Shown here piece after piece: positions 24,137 to 36,512 of a DNA stretch of 64,000 nt. The notes beneath the pieces are model-generated. The model did no database searches and was not told the origin of the DNA. It saw only the letters and a list, made by a program, of their open reading frames with translations. This stretch comes from Orthonyx spaldingii (lineage: Eukaryota > Chordata > Aves > Passeriformes > Orthonychidae): positions 250,659 through 314,658 of the forward strand of contig VZTJ01004489.1 of NCBI GenBank assembly GCA_013397795.1, given 5' to 3'. The translations under genes and the position numbers were made by a program. Each line of letters begins with the position of its first letter. Within the stretch, counting starts at the first letter, position 1.

Positions 24137-27100
24137 GCATCTATATACAAAACCCTGGTATTCTAACAGTGGATTGCTTCCAGTTATCACCCAGCACTTG
24201 CCCTCTTCTTACACACTTTCTTTTTTGGCAGGAGGAAGCCAAACCCAAAAGACAGCAACTACAACAAAAAACCTGGGCAGTGAACCTAGAATGTGTTAGA
24301 TCAATGCAGACACCATGAAAAATAACCAGGACATGCCTTTGTGGCTTTTGATGTAGCTATGGCTGTGGCTGAAACTAACAGATGCAAACGCGAACTGCCA
24401 GATATCCAGCGTGTGTGCCAATGCTGACAAACCTGCCAGATGCCTGGCAGCTGGTCTTGCCCCAACTCCAGTGGCTCTCTTGTATATAGATTGCCTTTTG
24501 AACAACAACAAAATGTTTATCTGAGGTATTTCCTGAAAGCATCTTCCCATAAATACAGTAATTATTTTTTTTTAAGTCAGTAATCTAGTGAGTTCATGTT
24601 AGAAGGAGGAAGGATGCTGAAGCCTTGATAATCTTTATCCAGTATATGTCAAGCTTTTTGGGGTGTAGTTCAGTTGCAGAAATTGGATGGTCTGCAATTC
24701 AGACTGTAAATGGTCATTCTGTCCCCTACAGCAAGAGCTGTTATATGTAAGCCAACTGGGCAGGTTGGAGAGAAAAAGCTATTTGGGCTTTTATAAACAA
24801 AGCTTTCGCTGTTCCAGGCTATGATGCTGAAAGGAAATCAATGTTTTTCCACTAAATGTGGTTTTATCTGGCCAGAATAAACAGTTGTGACAGGATATTG
24901 GTGCTAAGTTTATTAATAGTCTTCTCTAGCTTTGACATTCTGGGAAAAATTGCCTGAGATAATTTGAAGTTAGCCAGAAAAAGTTAATTTTTCCCACTTT
25001 ACTTCCTGTTTAGGCTTTAGTTAGATATATGGCAGTTCAAACAGCTGACCTGGAATATACCTTTAAATAATAATAATAATTTTTTTAAAAATGTGTAAAT
25101 ACAGTTGAAGCTAGGATAAAAATATTCTGTAAAGAGGAGTATATAACATGATCCTCCAAAGAACAGAATCTCCAGATCATCCATTAACTTAATGCTGATA
25201 TTTTTATCAACTTCATGCTGCAGCTACTGCTTATACTTTTCAGGAATTCCTTTCTGTCCAGGTTGCAGGGCAGGTCGCTTTACTTGCAGCTCTTAGTGTG
25301 TGAGCTTCACTTCCAGGTTCTTTAAATTCAGATTTCGTTTTTGAACCACAATTGAATCAATGAAGTTCTGATCTTCAAATGATGCTTGAAGTTGGAGCAT
25401 GAAGGATGGAATCACCACAGTTCCCATCTGCAAATGTTTTATTGGTCATTTGGCTCTTGGGGGATGAGTGGTTTTTGCTCTGTGTTACACCCCAAACCCT
25501 CTAGAACTTGGCACTTCCTTCTGTGGATTTATCATCAGCACATTCACAACATGAGATCAGGCAGCTTTATTTGCAGCCTGAAGTATTTTATTACCTTATA
25601 TGTTTCTTACAATTTTTTCCAAATACAGACAACAAGGCTGCAACTGAATTCTTCCAGCCAAGCATCCAAGAGTAGCGTGATTTATCTCTAAATGTTCAGA
25701 GGGAATCATTATAAAGGTCATAAATCTATGAACCTGTGTAGTTATGGTGCAGCTCATGAGTAGGCACATCAGTTACATCGCAGCAGCAATGATTTATGGT
25801 AATTTACAGAGAGAAATCAGCAAATGAATAAACCTTTCCAATTGCAGCTTTGTGTGAATTCTGTTCTGCTTAATCTACTGCAAACCTCCATTTTTCTGCA
25901 CTTTTCAACCTTACACTTGGCCCAACTAAGTGATACCACTGCTCCTAGTGTTTTTGTAGCACCTCTGCTTACTTTAGGAGGTATGGTGAGGAATGCCTTG
26001 AAAAATCAGTGATTATTTATTGTTATATGAGTCTCTTTTAGGTAAAGGTGACTGTAGCACTCTAGGTGCTCTGTGTTTGAAATATTCTATCAAACCCACC
26101 ATTTGGTCTTTAACCCAGGTTGCCAAACATGCTGAAAATGAAAGGACTCATTCAGGGCTGGGGTCCTGCCAAGCTGTGGCCATGTGTGTTTCCCAGGGCT
26201 TTATTTACGAATGAGTTCCACCTTCCCAGACTTGTAAGGGTTTCAAGAATATGAAGTTTTCATAAAGGATAAAAAGAATCATTTATTTTCTTGCCCTATA
26301 AAGAGCTGTTTAGCAAAATCTCTGTGAGGTGTTTTACATTTTGAATGACAACTGGAAAGGAGCTTATTTACCCCTAAAGTGCAGTATGTTGCAAAACTGG
26401 AAAATACTTAACTCTGCTGCCTTGGAGTCAAAGGCCTTTGCAAATCTGCTGATTTACTTGAGAAAAGGAACAAAGCAGGGTTTGGTGTTGAGTAGTCTAG
26501 TTCCTCATGCCTCTCCTGATTTATACAGTAATTATTTTAGCATAAAAGATTTTGAAAACTTTATCTTTTGAACTACTAATCCTGTCCCTTTTTTTGAATG
26601 CCTCTAAGTGAAGCACAGGGGAAGAAGTTGAATATGACTGAAGCTGGTATTTAAGTGATATGAAATTATCTGTTATTCACTCTCCTGTGCATAAGGGTGT
26701 ACAGAGGTAATGAGCCTGTGCCTTGGTATGTGGTTTACTGGTAGATGATGAGGCAAGGCTGAGAAGATTACTAGGCCAATGACTGCTGGCATATGGCACT
26801 AATGGATGGACTCCGGATTTCCTCTCATCTGATATTTCCAGTCTTGGATTTGCTTAGCTTTATAGCTGTTTTAACATGCTGCTTTCTATTGCAAAAGTCC
26901 AGGTAGGAGTCTGGAGGTAGGAGTTACCCCCAAATGGCAAGATGAAACCTCTCCAGGTGTCCCCACAGTGCCCTGTCTCTCCTCCTGCTGTCTCTCTTTT
27001 GCCATCCTGCTGTCAGGGTCAGGCTGAGCAGTGGGCACTGATCCTGCCATGTATTCCAGCAGGAAGAGAAGTCATCTAGAAATCACCTGTGGAAGCTTTT

Positions 27101-27799
27101 ATCCTGCTTCCATGCTGATGCAGCATGGGGAATGACAATCAAGGATCTCAGCATCTATCCACCTCCTGCTGCTAGCAATGACCTTTGCAATTGCTTTCTC
27201 ACAAAGGCAGTGAGCGCTGGACATCTCTTCAGGCAATGGTGGAAGAAGGACAGTGAAAAACAAAAGGCACTTAGCAGCACAAGCTGCCTCTGTCCTTGGG
27301 GCAGATAAAGGACTGGTTTTGCTGCCTGACTTCACAAGAGGGTTCTTCTGAATTCTGGAAAATAAATGGCAAATTGGACATTCTAACCTGAATATTGAAA
27401 CCAGGGGTGAGGTTGCGAAGGTTTAGGCAAGCAGCCAGGATGTGAAGAGTGAAACATGCTCTCCCAAACAAAGGAAGAGCACAGACAAGTGTGGGAAGTG
27501 GTAGTACTCACCTAGACATGCCATGCCAGCCCTCTGCATATAATTAAGTACAAAAATTTGTGTATCTGAAGGAAGCGGAAAAACTGCTGCCTAAAAAATT
27601 TAATGCTCCTCTCCATCAGCTGCTTGAAACTTCTATTCACATGGACTTCACCCCAGAGGAAGGTTTCCAGGATAAAAGTGACTTAGAGATGGCGTTGTTT
27701 GGGAAGACCTTGACCCACAGTAGCACGTACCTTGCAGAAGGAACTGTGTGAGGGATACATTTATTATGGTCTGTGGTGACATCCTGCTAGTGGCCATAG

Positions 27800-28231
27800 G
27801 GACACACAGGGTCTAAAGCACAGGACTTATGAGGAGCAGCCGAGGGAGCTGCGGTTGCTTAGCCTGGAGACAAGGAGGTTCAGGGGAGACATTGTCAGTC
27901 TCTACACCTTCCTGAAAGGAGGATATGGTGAGGTGGGAGTTGGTCTCTTCTCCTAAGTAACAAGTGACAGGATGAGAGGAAATGACCTCACGTTGAACCA
28001 AGGAAGGTTTAGATGCGACATTCTGGGAAAATTCTTGAGGTTGTCAAAGGTTGAAACAGGCTGCCCAGGGAAGTGATTGAGTCACCATTCCAGGAAGTAT
28101 TTAAAATATGTTTGGTTGTGGTGCTTAGGGACGTGGTTTATTGGTGGACTTGGCAGTGCTGAGTTAACTGTTGGACTTGATGACCTTAAAGGTCTTTTCC
28201 AACCTACACAATCCTGTGATTCCATGGTTCT
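27800..28231 (+). mobile_element. CR1 retrotransposon, 3' segment with degenerate RT C-terminus, plus orientation
   Basis: The plus frame from about 27828 reads YEEQPRELRLLSLETRRFRG, followed by a DIVSLYTFLKGGYGEVG-like stretch. This matches the extreme C-terminus of CR1 ORF2 reverse transcriptase. The 3' non-coding part follows: AACAGGCTGCCCAGGGAAG, GAAGTATTTAAAATATGTTT, TTGGACTTGATGACCTTAAA and TTTTCCAACC, ending in ATCCTGTGATTCCATGG, a decayed form of the CR1 terminal repeat. It is 5' truncated, about 430 bases, with the frame broken further down. It is inactive. Confidence 0.92.
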
Positions 28232-30399
28232 CTATATGGCTGTGATGCTCGGGAAAGTGAATGCTGGTGGAACCAGCCCAAAGGCTGTTGCACAATTTTA
28301 TTCTACAAGTGTTGGCTCATTGCTGTCAACTTTGACAGAGATCTCCGGCAGGCTTGGATGCTGTGGGTATTGTAGCACATTGGTCTGAAAGTGAACAGAA
28401 GGCTGCTTTGATCTGTGGAGCAGTGAGGGTTGAGGGGGGCCTGGGCATGAACTGATGTGGGGAGCACAGAGAGCCCTGTATGGTGACCCTGTCTCCCCAG
28501 GGAAACACTGCTCTTGCCCAAGCTGTCTGTCTTCACAGACACAATGCAGCAGCTCGTACTCCAACAGGGACATGTCCCCTGGAGGAAGCTATTTAACAGC
28601 AAATTGGCCTAGTAATTTTTAGAGATGACCTTGTGTTAATTACAAGTTGCTATATTAGTAAATGCCTTCTGAAGGCCAGCTGTTGTGTTGGCATTAACTC
28701 CCAGACTGAACTGCTTGTTTATTAAGTCCCAGAGCGATTAAAACTCTCTTTTTCCCCCTCATATTGTTTTTTATTGAGCTTGGCACAGCCAGGTGATGAA
28801 CACTTCTCCCCTCTCCCTTTTCACTCTGTCTTCCTGCCTGGCTACTGGAAGGTCTGTGTCTGAGAGACTTTTCCTTGCTCAGTCCCACGTGTTTGCTTGC
28901 CTTCCTGTGGGATGCTGGCACCTCTATTCTGGAGCAGTCCTCCAAGGGGCATTGTACAAAGAGAAACAAGGCAGTCTAACAGACTTGGTTTTAGTGAGGT
29001 CTTGGTCACCCTGAAGCTTTATGGAAATGGAAAATACTGTTTTGGAATGACAGTAGTCTTGCTGGGAAATAGGTCACAGTAGGAACAGCTCTCCCATGAC
29101 AGTGCAGGACTGGGGAGGAAGACTTAGGCTTGGATTGGGAAGACTGTTGGCTACAGCACTACCAGAGATGTGTCCAGGATCACAAAGTAGCCCAGAAAAG
29201 TGACAAAAGGCCCCTTGGGATAGGCTGTCCCTGCAGCAGCTGGTGGCTCCCGTCCCTGCTGGAGACAGTGTGTCCCCTTTGCTCTGCCAGTGGCACATCA
29301 CAGAGCTGTTCTTTGCAAGCCCCTGCCCTCTGCTGTGGGGGCAGTGGGTCTCAGTGCAGGCGGCAGCACCACGTCACCAACAGATGACACAGTTTTGGAA
29401 CTGAGTAAACTTTTGGTACCAAGCTCTCATTACGGTTGCAGTGCCTATTGGAGAGCAAAGAGGGGATGGATAGTGAGCGGGGCAGGGATTGTGAGCGGAG
29501 CTGGAATGCTGCTTTTCCCCATTGGTGTTGTAGTGCCTGGCTCTGCTTTGAGGTCTTCTGGCATCTCTGGATGCAGGTATTTCTGGGAAAGGCTGACTCC
29601 TGACTAGGAAGGGTCCTGTACCTATGTCACCTATGTCACTTGTGCTTGGGCCAGTGCCTGTGTGTAGCTCTTGAAATCAGTAATTCACATGGTGGTTTGT
29701 ATAGGGGGATGCAGGGAAGGAGTGCAGGATACTGCCAAAGGCTGTGTGGAGCAGCTCCCCTGGGCATGAGAAACCTTATTGAGGTCTTTTCCAACTTCAG
29801 TTATCATTAAGAAATTATTAGAAAATTGAACCAATAGGAAGGTCTACATTCCCTGAAAATTAAACATAGTTTGTTCACATGTGTATTTCATATAGTAGTA
29901 AAGATTGTAACTAAATCAGCCAAAGAATGCAAAAGAGTGCATTTATACAGCTTTCCCCCACTTTAAGTCTCAAAATATGGAGAAAAGTGGAAGATAGGGC
30001 TCCCAATGACAAGACATTTGCATTTTATGCGCCTAAAACTTCTTCCTTTGTTTCCTTATCTATCAGTCTCACCCATTGGAAAGCAATTTGTATTAAAGGC
30101 TTTGAATGTGCAGGTAGAATAGATTTTTATCTGGGTACTGATTATTCTTTTTTATTTTTCCCCCAAGGGTTTCTTCTCTGTCTCCTCCTGAAAGCTATAA
30201 GGGAGTCTTGTATACCCTTCCTATCACAAGTGTCTCACCACCAGTGGAAGCTGCAAAGCAAACCTACATTTGTGCAGTACTTCTGCCACACATGTTCTGA
30301 GTGTGTGTCTGTACACAGCTGCACGCTGCAGCTTCCCCTTGCCCCAGACCCAGCTCCCTGCTGCAGGGCTGCCTGCTGGGGTGCACATTCAGGCACATC

Positions 30400-30410
30400 G
30401 GGGGGGGGGG
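30400..30410. repeat. G11 homopolymer
   Basis: Eleven consecutive G residues. This is an unusual run for this AT-rich region, and length errors are likely in sequencing. Confidence 0.9.
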
Positions 30411-31791
30411 ATGGTAGTGACAAGTCCTGCTTTCATGTCCCCATCACAGGGGGAGCTCCTGTGCACGTGCAGCTGGAAAGCTCTGAGCGTATGACCTTGC
30501 CTTCTTCCTCTCAATGGTCAGGCTGCTGTTTTCAGACAAATAATGAAGCGGGGGTGTTTTTAAAGCTTACTTGAGCAGGGACACCTGGGTGTTGTGACAT
30601 GGATTGTGTACATAACAGTGCATTTGCATTTCAGCTATGCAGCAGTGCTGTGGATGAGAGTATGTAGGCAGCATGGTGCTCACTAGGCCAACCCCCATTC
30701 CTGTCTTGACTGTGAATGATACTGGTTACACAAGTGCTTAGTCCTCTTTGCAGAAGTTGCTTTCCTTCCTGTGGGAGCATTACCTTCAACCAGACAAAAC
30801 CAAAAACCCAACTTCTTTTTTTCTCCTCTAGAGTACAGCAGCAGTTTTCATAAGTTTAATTTGCCTTTTATGAACCAATACATATCTAATCAAGGGCATG
30901 CTTCTACAAGGTTTGTGACTTAATTAACTGTAGCTGATTCACCAAAGTGTTTAAAATCCATAAGTCCACCAGCACTTGGGAAGTCCTGCCATAAGCGTGA
31001 CTTGAAGGCAGATACTCCCAGGCCATGTTCCTGCTGCATTTATCCATGAATGTTCATCCGTTCCTGCTGGATGTTATACTCATGCTGTTGGCTGATGGAT
31101 GAGTGGAGTATTGTTGTCTGGGGATTGTTCCTGGTTTCTGTCAAGGAAGAGGATTTTGTGGGCTTGATGAAAGAATGGTGTGTGTATATGGAATTGGTGA
31201 TAAACGTATTGCTGTATAGATTTAGGAGTAGTCGTTTATTTCTGTGAGTCAGAAATGGTCAAAGTAAACCAAACATGGCCAGTGAGATGGGGGAGTGTGA
31301 CAGTGTCTCAAGAAGTGTGGCAAGGTAGGGTTAGTACTCCCCTATTTCGTTTATTAATTATGTTGAAGGGTGGAACTTTATACTGAAGCAAAAATTTATG
31401 GCTCTTAGTAAAGGCAATTGAGTAAGATTGGAGGACAAGGTGTTTTAGCAGTATGAGATTTTGCAGGCAGCATTGCAAGGGGGAGGGAGGTATCTCCAGA
31501 GTCTAAAATATGCACCTTCACTGCCCTTTACGTCTGTCTCTTTGTGCAGAGTTATTACCAACTTTAAATCAGGTGTTAAGAAGCAGATACAAATATTTTT
31601 TAGGTATGTTTGTGTTGGCTGTAGAGGTTACTGCTCCTGGCCAGCATCCACAGTGCTTTGGGGGGAAGGTAGGTTTAACTTTGAAAAAGTAAAAGAAAAT
31701 TACTTCTAGGATCCCCAAAGAGAAGAAACTTCATCTCAAGTTAATAATGTAGAAATTGCTCTCTGTAACTTAAATATTTCTTACTCAGATT

Positions 31792-31807
31792 TATATATAT
31801 ATATATA
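31792..31807. repeat. (TA)8 tract in an AT-rich segment
   Basis: Eight TA units followed by about 50 bases that are nearly all A and T (to about 31860). Confidence 0.9.
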
Positions 31808-34492
31808 GATATGTTAATATAAAAACATAAATAATATAAAAATATAATTTAAATTAAAACTTCACCCCCACCCTGGTCTTAGAGGTGGATAACTTGCTCA
31901 AAATTAATGAGGTTCCCTGACTATCCAGGAACTCTGCTGGAAGCTTGGAGCATTCAGTTTCCCTACCATCTTCTGCCTACCAACTCTATAGTGAGCAGTC
32001 CTGGTGTGAAAGGTGAGCTTTGGCCTCAGCTCAGGCACTGCAGAGGGAGCGAGTGCTGACTTAGTATCTGACCTGTCCTTGATATGTTTCCAAATTAGGC
32101 AAAATTGTACCTTATACATTAAAAAAAAAAAAACAAAACCAAAAACCCAACGAGAAATTAATCCTGAGAACATTTTCAAAGGGCTTGTTTTTCTGTTCAT
32201 TATTTTCCTATGATAAATATTATCTAAGTGTGATGGCACTGAGAAGAAAGAATTTAAAAATGCTAGGGAGCTATACTAAGGGGGCTGTGTCTATAACCTT
32301 TCTATATATGGAATATATATGCACATGTAGTGGCACATTTCCTTTCTTAGGGAACAGGATGGCTACGTTTTGTAGTTACTTCTGGCTGCCATTGCTTTCA
32401 TAGCAAAATAATCTTGTCACTAGAGGCCATTGGAAAAGTTTATGCTTTTCTTCAGAGCAGCTAAAACAATTCATGTCACCACTGTGGTATATCACCTTGT
32501 TAAAGTGCATGTCTGCAGCCCAGAGTAAGGTTTTTCCACTGCCCCAGGCAGGTACAGAATTGCTGCCTAGACAGGAAAGGGCACCAGCGGTATTGCTGCT
32601 GACAGTCTGAACGGCTCCTCTACCCTGGCTTGCTGCCCTCTAGGAGAGGAGTCACAAAGACGGCGTGTGGCCAGATTTTAGCTGCTCCCAGCAGTTTGAA
32701 TAAAGATGCTAATCTGTGACCTGTGATGGTGGAAGGGGAACATGCTCCCCTTTCTTCCCTCTCTGCAACCAAGCAGCTGTGTTGGGTGACAGAGAGGCAG
32801 TGAGTCCTGCCAGGGCGCAGATATGGTTGACTCTGAATTGCAGTGGTGGAAGCAAGGTCTTGTTCTGTGCTTCATTTCCACAACAGGAGTGATAATCTCA
32901 AGCAGAAGGTGAAGTGAGTAGATGGGTGTTATACACCTCAAAATTGGGTAACTGGTCTGCCTGCTCCTTACCTCTCCTGAGAGAACCCTGCAGCAGTGCT
33001 TTTGCTGCTTTAGATCTGTGCTGTTTGCTAGAACTGGCCATGCCAACACATAACTGGACAGAACTTTACCTCAGTAAGGCTGTTGTGCACCTCAGTGTCC
33101 TGTCTGCCACTGGATTAGATGTGGCTGTGACAAGGGGCCCTGATAGCCTGCTTGGGAAAGCCACTAACATGGGGAAAGCCAAGAGAAGGATGAATTGTAC
33201 TTCTTGATCAGATCCAATGTATGGACTGCAGTGCTGTGTCAGTGTTTAGTAAGCATTACCTGGACATCAGTTGTTACTATGTGTGTTCAGCAGTTTTGCA
33301 ACGTGCATCATAATGTTGAATCATTTGCCCAGGAAATCAGGATATGCTTTTAATGACTGTGCAGGAGAGTTCAGTTTGGTTTCTGTGAAATTAGTGTATT
33401 CTGTTTTCTTTAGCTGATTGAACTACCAGAGAAGAGGCAAAGGCAGGTTTATTCTCTTGACTACAAAGTTTGTATATGTCTAGAACTACTTGAAGAAAAA
33501 CGCTACAGGGATTATGTCAGGCTGATGAAAGAGACTATTAATTTTTTGTTAATCACATTTTCAGTACTAAGCTGTCAGAGTTAAAGTTTTCTCTTGAAAA
33601 CAGAAATATCAACCAAAGGCAGATGCCTGGTATGGAGCACTTCTGCCTGAACTATGAGAATTTAGCAAAGTTGTTAATTGGTAGAATTTTATGATGCCAA
33701 GCCTCGAATGACCTTAATTATAGGTCATACTGTCTGTAAAGCGTGTGAACTGTTTATGTGACTGGGTGACATGCAGACTCCCTTCACCCTTTTTAGTCAC
33801 CTCCCTTTGTATTTTAATTCTAGTCTGTTCTTCCAAAAGGGTTCACCCCTGAGGCCAGCTGAAGCCAGAATGATTTCAGCTGGGACTCTGCATAGGTAGA
33901 GTAACAAAACACTGATGTTTTAACAGCATTAATAGTTTGTTCACATTCAGTAGGAGGGATCCTTCCTCTGGTGTAATCCACATTTCGCCACAACAGCATA
34001 CTGGGACCTGTGCTGCTCCCTGAAAGACTTGTCCTACCTAGTGTTCCCACAACACACACTGCTGTGAGTCTTGAGACTGTTCTGCACTGCTGAGTGAGCC
34101 CAAGTAGGAAGCTGCTGTATTTTAGATCTACTCTTGGTCATCACTCATGTGATGGGTAACCCTGTCCCTGAATGCTGCCCTTGTTACCTGTCAGCCACTG
34201 TAGGCCTCCTGGTGACATCATCAACGATGTTTGCTCTTATAGAACGCTGTGTAAGTGTGCACCATCATTAGGAATGTCCTCTTTATTTTTTCTCAGGAAT
34301 GATTCATTCAATTTACATAGAAATTTAATTTTGTTTGGCAAAAGGTTTTGTAGAAAGCAGGAAGATCAGAGTTGTAAGTATTGCAATCTTAGATGACGTA
34401 AATGATTTAAGGGAGCTGTAAAACACAGGGAAAAATTCTGCTGAGTTCTGGCTTGTGATTCACAAGTGTTTGGTGTGGTGCTATCACCAGGT

Positions 34493-34504
34493 TTAGGGTT
34501 AGGG
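34493..34504. repeat. Two telomere-type TTAGGG units
   Basis: Two perfect consecutive TTAGGG hexamers, preceded by one extra T and followed by TGG. This is too short to call an interstitial telomeric block. Confidence 0.6.
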
Positions 34505-36497
34505 TGGACTTTGGCTGTAGTAGTTGGTATTGATAATTTCATGCATTTGGAAAGCATGAAGCTGTGTTAAATAACTTGGTAGTTTGGCATGGGTATGTCA
34601 TTGGCCTGTTTGCACCTTCGGAATTTTCTGGGATTTATCTGGAAGTCTTAAATAGATTAATATATTAATGTTGCCCATCTTTTAAATGAAAACAGAGTTT
34701 TAACAAAAATGAAGAAACTGGGACTTGAGTAGAGAAGTATTTTCAGCTTCAGGCCCTTTTAAAAAAAGAAGGCAGGCTGATATATCAAGCTGGATACTGG
34801 TGTGTCTGGCTTTGGAGAAGGCCACTGAAAACCAGAAAATCTCTCAGGTAACACTTATGCATACAGATTTTAACAAAAGGCAGTCACAATTAATGTCCTT
34901 TGAAAATGAAAGTTTATTTACTGACTTGAGAATTATTTTTAGGTAATTTAACCATTTAAGCCAAACTTTCTGCCAAACTCATTAAAGAGTACTGTTTAGA
35001 TTCCCTTTTGTTGCATATTTAAAATCTGTCAAATACAGAATAGGGTGCTGTTGCAAAGCTGGTATTGTTTCCCATTTAGACAAAGTGACTTCAAATTAAA
35101 ACCATGAGTGACTGAACTCTGCTTAAAATTGTGGGGTTTGTTTGTTTGGGTTTTTTTAAGTTTGTCTTTTTTAATTTAGCACAGACTTCCATCTTTGTCA
35201 CATAACACAGAAACCAGGGACTGGACACCTAATACATGAAATTCCTTACTCTCTCCATCTCCAAGCTAGAGTTCATAGATGTTACAATGAGAAAAACTTG
35301 CAATGATTCTGTGCCAACTTTCCTCCCTCCAACATATAACTTAATTTTTAGTTATATTAGTCAGATATTGTAAAAAGAATGAATTTTGATTTCTCTTAAG
35401 ACATGTAGAGAAATTTAGTTCCATTCTTAAATTTACACAGCTTGAAGCAGTGTTAAGAGATTGCAGAAGCCTATAAATGGTGGTGGATGGAATTACAGGA
35501 AAAGCAAAGCCTTGTTTCCAGTCACCCATTCTTAGGAGCCCAATTCATGTTTCCTAGTGGATTTAGCTGTAAATACCCAAACTGTTATCTGTCCCAATGG
35601 GCTGTGTGTCTGTCCCTGAGACTGTTATGTTTGTGCAACACTGACTGGATGAGGTGTGCCTTCTGTCCCCAACAGTTTATACCCCTGCATTTTGGCAGTA
35701 GTTTGCAAGGTCAGTCTTCCATTTCCTAAAACTGCTTGGGGAAAATTTGGAACAGAATTGAAAGTAAAATATTCTGGGTCCCTACAACAGTATAAGGACA
35801 TGCTTGTAAACTGTTACCCTTTCCTGCAATCAGCATGGAGGAAATCTAGTTTATAGTAGGACTCAATGGAATACCATTTTATTAATTCTCATTTAAGAAT
35901 TGTGCTCTTGAAAAGAATACTCCAAACCTCAATTCCCACCACTGCCTAATGTCTCTTGCAGATAAAATGTAGTCATGGTATTTTTGTCAAGATTTTTTTA
36001 TCTTATTTCCCACAGTCAAGGTAAAAAGAGGGGAAACTGAGCAGATGTTGTCAAGGAAAGTGGCATCAAAACAATTTCGAGAGTTTGGTTTTAATGAGAA
36101 TCTCATTGATACTGACAAAAGTGAAACTGGAGCATTAGCATAGTTCCTTGAAGAGTTCAGAAAATCATTGAAACTAAATGGCGTGACAAAGTATAAGTGA
36201 CAATTAGGCTTTGCATCAAAAGTGCTTGCTGTTTGGTGGGTCAAATGACTGCCACGCTTCCTAATGCCATGTAAAATGTAACAGTGGTATATCTGTAACA
36301 CAGAGACCTTTGGCCAATTCACTGTTGACGTCTGAATCGTTTTTTCCTCCTGCTTCTCAGGCTGAATTTAGAATGTGGGACCCATGATATACAAAACTCT
36401 TTATTTTAGAGATAATTGCCCTCTTGACGCTCATCAATAGTTTAGTGTCCAGTGGTGAACGCCTCAAGTGAACAGGCCTTTTTTTTGGCAAGTCTTT

Positions 36498-36512
36498 AAA
36501 AAAAAAAAAAAA
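36498..36512. repeat. A15 homopolymer
   Basis: Fifteen A residues followed by GAAAC; no retrotransposon body is recognisable upstream. Confidence 0.9.

Larger units (their letters stand above)
14158..27799. other. Intergenic, no gene recognised
   Basis: Contains an (AAC)n tract at 20045-20068, a (TA)n tract at 24116-24136, the palindrome AGCTCTAGAGCT at 22127-22138, a GC-richer stretch at 23300-23600 and T/G low complexity near 20090-20130. A CpG-containing, AT-rich patch at 21020-21360 may be a regulatory element. The open frames, including 15764-16204 (146 codons), have no recognisable family. Confidence 0.7.

Noticed and set aside
27560..27751. 63-codon frame just upstream of the CR1 copy, with plausible protein-like composition
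   Set aside because: It begins at a GTG directly after an in-frame stop, with no AUG start, no splice context and no family recognised.
29478..29492. ATTGTGAGCGGA resembles the core of the E. coli lac operator
   Set aside because: A 12-base chance match in vertebrate DNA. The rest of the operator dyad is absent, and a similar AGTGAGCGGGGC lies just upstream as a local near-duplicate.
29775..29810. Possible CR1 3' tail (TTGAGGTCTTTTCCAACTTC)
   Set aside because: Only about 30 bases resemble CR1 and the flanks do not; too short to call.
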